Shown here in pieces: positions 27,809 to 34,623 of a stretch of 64,000 nt of DNA. The first letter of the stretch is position 1; every line of letters begins with the position of its first letter. The stretch spans positions 2,608,501 through 2,672,500 of the forward strand of contig NC_013204.1 in the NCBI RefSeq assembly GCF_000024265.1, written 5' to 3'. The stretch comes from Eggerthella lenta DSM 2243. Its GTDB lineage: Bacteria > Actinomycetota > Coriobacteriia > Coriobacteriales > Eggerthellaceae. A program made the translations under genes and the position numbers. The notes under the pieces are model-generated. The model saw only the letters and a list, made by a program, of their open reading frames with translations, ran no database searches and was not told where the DNA came from.

Positions 27809-29142
27809 GGGTTATAGGCAAGAAAGTGTGTCCGTTTTAGGGGTGTAAGGGCAGGTCAAACCCTCGATAAACCATCGTTTAAATTTCGGAGGCAGGTTTA
27901 AGTGCCTGGCAAGAATGTGTGTCCGCTTTCGACTTGACACCGCAGGTCAGAGGCCGTAAACCGCCCTCTTAAATTCCGTGGTTCAATCACGGGATGAAGA
28001 AGATACTGTGCCCTGCGTGCGGGGGCGACACGAAACGCAACGGGAAGACCTCGTCGGGGGCGACTCGTTGGCGCTGCAAGGCATGCGGCGCATCCACCAC
28101 GCAACGTTACGACAACGAGCCTAAACTGCTAGAGCTGTTCCTGAGGTGGCTGCTCTCGAAAAAGACCCAAGGCGAGTTCGGCATGCCCGGACGCACCTTC
28201 CGGCATCTCACGAATAAGTTCTGGGACCTGTGGCCCGTGGCTCCTGTCTGTGACGAGGTCCACCACGTGGTGGAGGTGGATGGCCTTTGGCTGGGGCGCG
28301 ACGTCGTGATTATGATCGCCTGCACCGAGAAGCACGTGATCGGCTGGCATCTAGCGAGAAGCGAGAACGCGCAGGCGTGGGCGGCGCTCATGGCGCGCAT
28401 AGCCCCTCCCGACGTCGTGATTACCGATGGCGGAAAGGGGTTCGAGAAGGCGAGACGCGCCGTGTGGCCGAACACACGCGTGCAGCGCTGCGTCTTCCAT
28501 GCGTTCTGTCAGGTGAAGCGCCAGACCACGACCAGGCCGCGGCTCCAGGCGGGCGTTGAGCTCTATGGCATCGCCAAGAAGCTCATGCGCATAGGTAGCC
28601 TCAACGAAGCTGCGGAGTGGCTTGCGGGCTTCTCTAATTGGTGCACGGCATGGGAAGGATTCCTAAAGGAAAAAGAGGTGGTTGACGGGCGGATCCGCTA
28701 CAAGCACGAGAGGCTGCGCACTGCGCGCGGCGGGCTTCTGAAGCTTTGTAGGGCCGGTACCCTATTCACCTATCTCGACGAAGGCTTGCTCGAGGGAGGA
28801 CCTGTTCCGGCGACTACGAACAGGATCGAAGGCGGCGTGAACGCCCAGATCCGCCACATGCTGCGAGAGCATCGGGGATTGAGGCTGACGAGGCGCGTCA
28901 AGGCGGCGTTCTGGTGGTGCTATATGGACCTTGAAGCCCGTGCAAGCCCGAAAGAGATCCTGAAGGAAATGCCGACGGACGTCCTGATTGCTGAGTTTTA
29001 TCGAGCAGCTGCCGAAGCTAGCGAAAAAGATGAAGCGGTGGGGCGCTGGGGCACTGCTGTGCAATGGAATGACCTGCATGCAAGCGGCCCTTATCGCATG
29101 GATTACGATTAGGCTCTGGACACACTTTCTTGCCTATAACCC
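27809..29142 (+). mobile_element. IS1249-type (IS256 superfamily) insertion sequence
   Basis: Perfect 25-bp terminal inverted repeats (27809-27833 and 29118-29142, beginning GGGTTATAGGCAAGAAAG) enclose one transposase gene. The element is flanked by an 8-bp direct repeat GCATCCTG (27801-27808 and 29143-29150), the target duplication. A degenerate internal copy of the terminal repeat lies at ~27904-27926. Intact ends and duplication indicate a recent insertion. Confidence 0.92.
27994..29112 (+). CDS. IS1249-family transposase
   Basis: This 372-residue protein starts with a zinc ribbon (CPACGGDTKRNGKTSS, then RWRCKACGAS), followed by a mutator-type DDE core: VEVDGLWLGRDVVIMIACT, then VVITDGGKGFEKARRAVWP, and TTNRIEGGVNAQIRHMLREH with the catalytic Glu. 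The zinc ribbon distinguishes IS1249-like elements from ordinary IS256 ones. The gene fills the element between its terminal repeats. The start ATG at 27994 has a weak ribosome binding site, usual for transposases. It appears complete. Confidence 0.9.
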   Translation: MKKILCPACGGDTKRNGKTSSGATRWRCKACGASTTQRYDNEPKLLELFLRWLLSKKTQGEFGMPGRTFRHLTNKFWDLWPVAPVCDEVHHVVEVDGLWLGRDVVIMIACTEKHVIGWHLARSENAQAWAALMARIAPPDVVITDGGKGFEKARRAVWPNTRVQRCVFHAFCQVKRQTTTRPRLQAGVELYGIAKKLMRIGSLNEAAEWLAGFSNWCTAWEGFLKEKEVVDGRIRYKHERLRTARGGLLKLCRAGTLFTYLDEGLLEGGPVPATTNRIEGGVNAQIRHMLREHRGLRLTRRVKAAFWWCYMDLEARASPKEILKEMPTDVLIAEFYRAAAEASEKDEAVGRWGTAVQWNDLHASGPYRMDYD

Positions 29143-29250
29143 GCATCCTGCCAGCCTGACGCTGTGAACCCGCGAATATTAAACTGCGAATACGAGCGTC
29201 GATTAAGACACAACCATGAGAAGAGCGAGTTGGATGGAGATATATGAACA

Positions 29251-29282
29251 GGGCAAGACCGAGAGAAATCTTGGTCTTGCCC
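29251..29282. terminator. hairpin downstream of the insertion sequence
   Basis: A 10-bp stem, GGGCAAGACC paired with GGTCTTGCCC, with a ~12-nt loop followed by TCTATT. It could end plus-strand transcription leaving the insertion elements. Confidence 0.6.
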
Positions 29283-29320
29283 TCTATTGCCTCTTGACAA
29301 TGTTCTGCTCATATTAAAAA

Positions 29321-29342
29321 GGTCAGCCGCGAAGGGCTGACC
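29321..29342 (-). terminator. terminator of tRNA-Pro
   Basis: A stem GGTCAGCC/GGCTGACC with a short loop, followed on the minus strand by five T residues. Confidence 0.9.
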
Positions 29343-29351
29343 TGCAATTTC

Positions 29352-29428
29352 TGGTCGGGTTGACAGGATTTGAACCTGCGGCCTCTGCGTCCCGAACGCA
29401 GCGCTCTACCAAGCTGAGCCACAACCCG
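29352..29428 (-). tRNA. tRNA-Pro (anticodon CGG)
   Basis: A 77-nt cloverleaf on the minus strand: acceptor CGGGUUG with CAACCCG, anticodon stem CUGCG/CGCAG with loop UUCGGGA, T arm with GGUUCAAAUCC, and encoded CCA. tRNA genes are frequent integration sites, and this one borders the island carrying the insertion sequences. Confidence 0.96.
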
Positions 29429-29432
29429 ATGT

Positions 29433-29525
29433 ACTGCTTCAAGCAGCGACGGATATGATAGCACAATGTAACCGAAGGTAAAAGAAATTGCGACAATATT
29501 TCTTTTTCCACGCCTTCTTCACCGG
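29433..29525. repeat. copy 2 of the ~95-bp repeat, containing the tRNA-Pro promoter
   Basis: Minus strand TTTACC (29477-29482), 16-bp spacer, TATCAT (29455-29460). The whole stretch resembles 24791-24883. The following ~370 nt (29526-29896) have no recognisable gene; only short unsupported reading frames occur. Confidence 0.65.
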
Positions 29526-29896
29526 TGCTGTAGGTTGATTTTCGGATGCTTTGGGAATCGACGGATATCCCGTAGACAAGCGAGACATGACCATTTAACG
29601 GCATCGGGGAATCATAATGCCTGATGATCTGACTATTTCGTAGAAACAGTCAGCAACGATAAACCCCGCCTAAAAAAAACTGAGCCATTTCACCGACCTG
29701 TACACTCGCCAACAAACGAACATCGATTTGACCTAGACTTATAAAGTTTTCTGTGGCACATCTGAACCCGCGGCCTTTATGTATTCCCCATCTTCCCAGG
29801 TAATTGGACGCGATTTCGATGCGTTAATACGCTTCTGACAGGATTGCCCGCTGAGTGGTCCTCCGGAAATGAGCTTCCAGCGCGACAACGGCGGCC

Positions 29897-31387
29897 GCGT
29901 CCCGAATCGTGGTGTATCAGGGCCATCGCCGGAGAATCGCCGGCACCCTTGCGAGGTGAATCTTAGCCTTCGTCCTCCTTCGGGTCAATGGCGCTCCCTA
30001 TGATCTTGCGCGCCGCCTCGCGGGCGGCGAGCACCTCGGCCTCGCCGGGGGCCTCGCGCTCCTGGGCCTTCCAGGCGTGCGCGAGCGAGGGCCTGGAGAT
30101 GACGCAGCGCGCCGACCACTCCTCGTCGGCCTCGATGAGCGCCGCTCCCACCAGGCGGATGAGCGACTCGCGCGAGGGGAACCCCTGCACGACGCGCGTC
30201 CTGCGCTTGATCTCGCGGTTGGCCCTCTCCTGGACGTTGTTGGTGCGGATCTTGGTGCGGTGCGTGGCCGGGAACGCCAGGTAGGCGAGCGCCGCCTCCT
30301 CGGCCTCCAAGAGCACGTTTCCGGCCGCCCTCGAGATCTTCAGCACCTCCTCGGTCGCCTCTTGGTAGCACGCCCGCACGAGGACGGGGCTCTTCTGCGC
30401 GAAGACGGCCTTCATGGCCTCGCGCGCCTTTCTCTGGTCGTCCTTCCTGTGGATGCGGCCCGCCACGTTGCGCATGAGGTGCGTGACGCAGCGCTGCCAG
30501 GCCGCTCCTTGGAACGTCTCGGCTATCGCCTTCGCGAGCCCTTCGTGGGCGTCCGAGACGACGAGGCGCACGCCGTCGACGCCGCGCGCCCTCAGGCCGG
30601 AGAGGAACGCCTTCCACCCGGCGTGGCTCTCCGTGTCCACGCAGTCCACGCCGACGAAGCGCTTGTGGCCCGTGTCGTCGAGCCCGATCGCGGTCACGAC
30701 GGCCTGGGACGCCGAGCGCCCCTCCACGCGGCACTTCACGTAGGTGGCGTCGAGCCACAGGTAGGCGAAGCGCACCCCGTCGAAGCGCTGCCTCCTGAAC
30801 GCGTCCACCTCGGCGTCCAGGCACTCGCACAGGCGCGACACCTGCGACTTCGACATCGACCTCACGCCGAGCTCGCCCGCGACGGCCTCCACCTTGCGCG
30901 TCGATATCCCCATGACGTACATCTCGGCCACCGCCGCGACGAGCGCCCGGTCCACCCTGCAGTAGCGCTCGATCAGGTCCTCGGGGAAGAACGAGCCTCG
31001 GCGCAGCTTCGGAATCTTGAGGGTGACGTCGCCCGCGGCGGTCGAGAGCCCCCGCTCCCGGTAGCCGTTGCGCGAGTTGACGCGCCCCTCGTCGCGCTCC
31101 CCGTAGGGGGCGTTGCACGCCTCGTCGGCCTTCGCCGACATCGCGGCGTTCGCCAGGAGCTCGAGCATCCTGCGCCCGAAGGCCTGCAGGTCGGTGCATT
31201 CCTCGAGGATCGCGAACGCGAGCCCCTTCACTTCGGGGTCGTTGAATAGTAGAGTGTCCATAGCGGGCATCGCCTTCCTTCGAATCTGTCTTTTGTGGTG
31301 ATTGACGATTCTAGACGATGTCCGTTTTTCTCGGGCAGGCTTCGCCCGCCCTCCAGAAACGGATTGATACACCAACTTTCGGGACGC
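29897..31387 (-). mobile_element. IS256-family insertion sequence
   Basis: Imperfect terminal inverted repeats at 29897-29919 and 31365-31387 (20 of 23 identical: GCGTCCCGAA, three differing bases, TGGTGTATCA) flank one transposase gene. No matching target duplication was found, so the insertion is old or the flanks have been rearranged, and the exact ends are provisional. Confidence 0.75.
29963..31270 (-). CDS. IS256-family (mutator type) transposase
   Basis: A 435-residue protein with the family signature in order: LREFGRRMLE-like N-terminus, YLWLDATYVKCRVEGR (first catalytic Asp), RLVVSDAHEGLAKAI (second Asp), and TNNVQERANREIKRRTRVVQ with the catalytic Glu. It appears full length and intact. 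The start at 31270 follows GAAGGAAGG; an internal ATG 9 nt later is possible. It is the only gene in the element. Confidence 0.93.
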   Translation of the reverse strand: MPAMDTLLFNDPEVKGLAFAILEECTDLQAFGRRMLELLANAAMSAKADEACNAPYGERDEGRVNSRNGYRERGLSTAAGDVTLKIPKLRRGSFFPEDLIERYCRVDRALVAAVAEMYVMGISTRKVEAVAGELGVRSMSKSQVSRLCECLDAEVDAFRRQRFDGVRFAYLWLDATYVKCRVEGRSASQAVVTAIGLDDTGHKRFVGVDCVDTESHAGWKAFLSGLRARGVDGVRLVVSDAHEGLAKAIAETFQGAAWQRCVTHLMRNVAGRIHRKDDQRKAREAMKAVFAQKSPVLVRACYQEATEEVLKISRAAGNVLLEAEEAALAYLAFPATHRTKIRTNNVQERANREIKRRTRVVQGFPSRESLIRLVGAALIEADEEWSARCVISRPSLAHAWKAQEREAPGEAEVLAAREAARKIIGSAIDPKEDEG

Positions 31388-31527
31388 TACCAGCAGATCC
31401 AACGCCCACAACGCTATCATGGCGAGCAGTGCTGACGAGGATCCAGCGAGCCCATGCCGCATCGACTCGGCAGCAATCGGCCAATTTGCCGCTACTCCAA
31501 AACCCCACTGGACTCTTCGAGGAGAAC

Positions 31528-31710
31528 CTACGCGTTTTTAACTGCCGGCCACTTTCCGCCACTGCGGGCGATCAACGCTTCCTCCTCCTCGATCATAGCG
31601 TCGATCTCCTCCCTCGTCATTCCTGCGAACCGTTCAGCTGGCGATTGGTCGTACGGAGGAATGTTGTCGGATCCGTCAATGTCGATATAGATGCTTGCAG
31701 ATTTCTCCAT
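31528..31710 (-). CDS. 60-residue acidic protein, function unknown
   Basis: A small acidic protein (SIYIDIDGSDNIPPYD at the start, GMTREEIDAMIEEEEALIA in the middle) with a strong ribosome binding site, AAAGGGCGGGG, before the ATG at 31710. The shape suits a small antitoxin or regulator, but no partner gene lies beside it and I do not recognise the family. It sits just beyond the IS256 end, so it may be a truncated gene. The neighbouring stretch 31711-32281 contains no convincing gene, only a possible 72-codon remnant on the minus strand at 31885-32103. Confidence 0.45.
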   Translation of the reverse strand: MEKSASIYIDIDGSDNIPPYDQSPAERFAGMTREEIDAMIEEEEALIARSGGKWPAVKNA

Positions 31711-32281
31711 GATACCCCGCCCTTTCAGTCCGCCCTCTCATCGTCGCCTCGGACGACACGATTCAGTCATAGTCTTTATCCACATCGACGCGCATGGATA
31801 GTTGTACATTCCGAGCAGGAGGCCCCGGCTCGCAGCTGCGGCAAGCCTGTCGCCGTTGTACGTGCTTGACCACCAGCCCATTCGTCACCGTGTTCCAAAC
31901 TTTAGAGCACGTGGCAGCTTCCAAGCAGCTACGGCAGTCTTGATGGATCTCGGCAATTTGATTTCATTCTTAAGTTCTTCAGGAGCGCTATCGAACGCAT
32001 CGCAATGAGCATCGAAGCACTTCTCCATCGGGTGGTCGCTTCCATACTTTTTGATGGTCGATCCGATAAAGGGCGTGGATGGGTACATGAATACGCTTTT
32101 CACAAGGTCGCGTCACTTGGCAATGAGCCTCTTACATCCTGCCCGAAGTCTGGACCGCAGCGCGCGTCCAGGCTCCTGCTGCTTAGAAGCATCGCCCAGG
32201 TCGGCTTGCGCTTGGCTTTGCGGCAAAGGCAGAACCGACCCGCCGGGACTACACCGCATCAGCAAGCAAAAGGTCCCCGTC

Positions 32282-32731
32282 TTAGCTGTTATCCGACACC
32301 GACCTGCACAGGTTGTCAAGGCGCGATGCGCTTCGCTTGCATTCGTTGACGCTTGAAATAGTGACCATGCGCTTGCCAGTCGGATATGCCGCGACGAGCT
32401 GCCCTGAATCCAGAAGCTGATCAACACGGCCTGGGGACACGCCTAGCTCTTCCGCCGCCTCCGCGAGCGTCATGCACAAGCTCTCGCGAATGAAACCGTC
32501 GCCCACCTCCACGCACAGCACCAACTGCGGGGCCTCGCCGAAGGTCGCCTCCGGCAGCGGCTCGTCGTTGTCAAGCATGTCCGCGATGAGGAGCTGCAAA
32601 CAACCGGCGGCGTTCTCGCACGCCTCCTTGACGCTCGTCCCGCCTGCGACCATGCACTCGAAGGAGGGGACGGCCACGGTGTAGCCGCCCTCGCTCTCGC
32701 GAATTATAGATCCTTCGTAAGTGTAGAACAT
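32282..32731 (-). CDS. HicB-like antitoxin with C-terminal helix-turn-helix
   Basis: A 149-residue protein. Residues 1-80 have the HicB fold pattern: MFYTYEGSIIRESEGGYTVA, VPSFECMVAGGTSVKEACEN and AAGCLQLLIADMLDNDEPLP. Residues ~90-135 form an excisionase-type winged helix (MTLAEAAEELGVSPGRVDQL, then LVAAYPTGKRMVTISSV). HicB antitoxins bind HicA mRNA interferases and repress their operon. No HicA-like gene is adjacent on either side, so the antitoxin is orphan or serves another partner. AAGGAGG lies 5 nt before the ATG. Confidence 0.8.
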   Translation of the reverse strand: MFYTYEGSIIRESEGGYTVAVPSFECMVAGGTSVKEACENAAGCLQLLIADMLDNDEPLPEATFGEAPQLVLCVEVGDGFIRESLCMTLAEAAEELGVSPGRVDQLLDSGQLVAAYPTGKRMVTISSVNECKRSASRLDNLCRSVSDNS

Positions 32732-32945
32732 GCAACCTCCTTGAACGCCGCCTTCTACAGCACGCTGATAACGTCAATCGACGGCGCTTTTCTCTGAGAC
32801 CATTCCAGTAACGTTGATGCCACCCATAGCCGCCGCGGAGCGCGACTGCCATGCGCCTCCTGCACACCGCCTCGTTCGTTGTGCAGGTTACCGAGACGAT
32901 ACCACGATCGATGACCTTGGGCAGCAGGAGCATGGCGTTAGTGAA

Positions 32946-32985
32946 GTTTGTCTAATTACCAGTCAGTTTATCACTGCTCCAAAGC
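32946..32985 (+). other. possible tracrRNA anti-repeat (or degenerate CRISPR repeat)
   Basis: This 40-nt stretch is a near reverse complement of the 36-nt repeat at 34233-34268, with a 4-nt insertion and a few substitutions. Three of four substitutions keep pairing through G-U wobbles if this plus strand is read as RNA against the minus-strand repeat. That is expected for a tracrRNA anti-repeat and not for random decay. No promoter or tail structure was confirmed. Confidence 0.4.
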
Positions 32986-33036
32986 CTTGATGTCGCAATA
33001 CTCGACCACAGCCGTTTGCTCTTGCGATTCGCTCAT
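32971..33036 (-). CDS. 21-codon remnant with a strong start signal
   Basis: MSESQEQTAVVEYCDIKALE is preceded by AAGGAGGCGAG, an excellent ribosome binding site, yet it stops after 21 codons inside the repeat-like segment at 32946-32985. It is most likely the truncated beginning of a gene whose remainder was lost, and less likely a true micropeptide. Confidence 0.35.
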   Translation of the reverse strand: MSESQEQTAVVEYCDIKALEQ

Positions 33037-33122
33037 GTTCTCGCCTCCTTGCACGTTCGATTGTGCAGGGAGCGTCACATATGATGGGCGGCGCAGAACG
33101 CCGATTAAAAAAGGAGGCGACG

Positions 33123-33362
33123 TTGAACGAAACGATCGGATGCCCGCGCTGTACCTATTGCGCGGCCTACCTGCCAGCTGGGTCCACAAGCGCGGAAAGT
33201 CTTTATTGCACGTACCTGAGAATGCATGTCGAAAAAGACGATGGATGCAGGTTCGGAGCCGCGGGAACCCCGATGCGTGGCTCGAACGCCCCGCAGGTAG
33301 ACACCGGAATCGATGCGACGGCAAGGGGATACTATAGCTGGTGTGCGGAGCTGATGCGATGA
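33123..33362 (+). CDS. 79-residue cysteine-rich protein with TTG start
   Basis: Translation from TTG at 33123 is proposed because AAAAAAGGAGG ends 5 nt before it. The protein begins LNETIGCPRCTYCAAYLPAG and has seven cysteines, including a CPRCTYC cluster and later CTYLRMHVEKDDGC, which could bind a metal ion. I do not recognise a family. Translation signals are strong, and the protein is encoded in an otherwise gene-poor part of the island. Confidence 0.5.
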   Translation: MNETIGCPRCTYCAAYLPAGSTSAESLYCTYLRMHVEKDDGCRFGAAGTPMRGSNAPQVDTGIDATARGYYSWCAELMR

Positions 33363-33525
33363 CGACCTTCGGAATGGACGAGCTACTTCTGTCGGCGACC
33401 ATCGCCAGGAACGGCATCGCGGGTTAGATCAGGAAAACGCCCACCATGAGGGGGGGGGGCGGATGATCGGATACTCGAGGCAATAGAAGAGCCTCTACAC
33501 AGCGAGGCCCCTCCAAATCATAGAA

Positions 33526-34008
33526 CTACCAGCGGGAGCATTCTCCGTACTTGGACGATATCAGCAGCGCGAGAAGCTCGACGAACGTCATGGCGCACAG
33601 GACGAGCAGTATCAAGAATGCGAAGAACTCGTAGCCGTTGATCGGGATGAGCACGCCGAAGAACAGCATCCAGAGCCACGCGAAGAACAGCAGGACATGG
33701 GCAACGCCCAACCACTTCTTCCCGGCGTAGAAGTCGTGCCCTCCCCACACTCCGAGGAACAACCACAGCAGCAGCGCGAACAGCTTGCGCTTCCCCGCAG
33801 GCTCGACCGTGGCGGTCGCGGTCATGCCGACTCCGTACAAGCCGTTCGGGAACGGCACGCCCGCCACCTGGTACGCGTATTGGCACGCTCCCACCCACTG
33901 AGGGTTCTGCGCCCTATCGAACAACCCGTACGTCCCATCGGCGTTTAGCCCGACGTACTGATCCGACGTCATAGCCGCTTGAGCGTCGTTGATGTTGGCG
34001 TACTGCAT
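33526..34008 (-). CDS. TM2-domain membrane protein
   Basis: A 160-residue protein. The C-terminal half is a TM2 domain: KRKLFALLLWLFLGVWGGHD, FYAGKKWLGVAHVLLFFAWL, and a third hydrophobic stretch FFAFLILLVLCAMTFVELLA. The charged F-x-G-x-H-x-F-Y-x-G turn between helices is the family hallmark. The N-terminal half (residues 1-75) is soluble, with YVGLNADGTYGLFDRAQNPQ. TM2 proteins lack a known biochemical role in bacteria. GAGGGGGAG precedes the ATG at 34008. A run of ten G lies downstream at ~33450. Confidence 0.8.
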   Translation of the reverse strand: MQYANINDAQAAMTSDQYVGLNADGTYGLFDRAQNPQWVGACQYAYQVAGVPFPNGLYGVGMTATATVEPAGKRKLFALLLWLFLGVWGGHDFYAGKKWLGVAHVLLFFAWLWMLFFGVLIPINGYEFFAFLILLVLCAMTFVELLALLISSKYGECSRW

Positions 34009-34045
34009 GGCTCCCCCTCGACAATCATGATGTTGGCAATGAATA

Positions 34046-34231
34046 TTACAACAGCAGGTCACCAGTCACAACCGCCTTGGCCTCCTTGACCGCCCGCTCG
34101 TAGACGCCCTCCCGCCAACGGTCGCGGTGCAGCACTTCGCCGTGCTCGGCCACTAGATCGCGAAGCCGCGCCTGCTTCGACCGGACGGCCTTCCGCGCTT
34201 CCAAGTCGTCGATCCCCGCCGCCCGCAACAC
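34046..34231 (-). pseudogene. C-terminal gene remnant, possibly phage minor capsid protein
   Basis: The reading LRAAGIDDLEARKAVRSKQA, then RLRDLVAEHGEVLHRDRWRE resembles the C-terminal helical end of phage head-assembly (minor capsid) proteins. It starts directly beside the 36-nt repeat without a ribosome binding site. This looks like a 3' remnant joined by deletion. The identification is tentative. Confidence 0.35.
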
Positions 34232-34232
34232 C

Positions 34233-34268
34233 GTTTGACTACCAGCCAGTTTGTCACTGCTCCAAAAC
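34233..34268 (-). CRISPR. single type II-like CRISPR repeat remnant
   Basis: This 36-nt unit on the minus strand starts GTTTTGGAGCAGTGACAAAC and ends GGTAGTCAAAC. Length 36, GTTTTNGAGC start and CAAAC end are typical of type II repeats. It lies directly downstream of a truncated cas9 start. Only one unit is present, so it is a relic, not a working array. Confidence 0.5.
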
Positions 34269-34508
34269 CATGAACGCGAAAACGAGGCCGTGTCCCGATT
34301 CGATGGTCGGGGCGTGCCTCGTCTTCATCCCGTACTGTACCATACCCGACCGATGCGTGGTGTTCGCCGTCGGGAAGACACGGCTCCCCCACGTGGGTTC
34401 GCCTTTGAAGCGGCAAAGATTTCCTTCGCCGTCCAGCACCGCCCATCCCACCGACCCGGTTCCGATATCAAGACCGATTTGGTACGACTCGACATTGCGC
34501 AAATTCAT
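34254..34508 (-). pseudogene. cas9: cas9 remnant, first ~50 codons
   Basis: The ATG at 34508, with AAGGGGA upstream, opens NLRNVESYQIGLDIGTGSVG, then WAVLDGEGNLCRFKGEPTWG and SRVFPTAN. This is the RuvC-I start of Cas9 (catalytic Asp in GLDIGTGSVGWAV, followed by KG-x-P-x-W-G-x-R-x-F). After about residue 50 the homology ends, and translation runs ~30 unrelated codons to a stop inside the CRISPR-like repeat. The arginine-rich bridge helix and everything after it are missing, so the gene cannot make an active nuclease. Confidence 0.75.
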
Positions 34509-34566
34509 AGGTTCCCCTTACCTGCCTTTCGGGGCGCCGCGGAGGCGGCAACTTTGACTCTATATG

Positions 34567-34593
34567 CGAAGGACCCCTGATAGGGGTCCTTCG
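34567..34593 (-). terminator. terminator of the fdhB-fdhA operon
   Basis: A perfect 12-bp stem (34567-34578 with 34582-34593) with a 3-nt loop, 31 nt after the fdhA stop. Confidence 0.8.
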
Positions 34594-34623
34594 TTGTTCC
34601 AGGATGAATCTTCGATCGCTTTC

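Noticed and set aside
29760-29790. tRNA-like fragment TGAACCCGCGGCC in the gap before IS256
   Set aside because: It resembles a T-arm loop region but the stem does not pair and no other tRNA parts are nearby; similarity to the tRNA-Pro segment is short.
31885-32103. 72-codon minus-strand frame with GTG start
   Set aside because: There is no ribosome binding site, a stop codon lies 3 codons upstream in frame, and it has no recognisable domain; at best it is a gene remnant.
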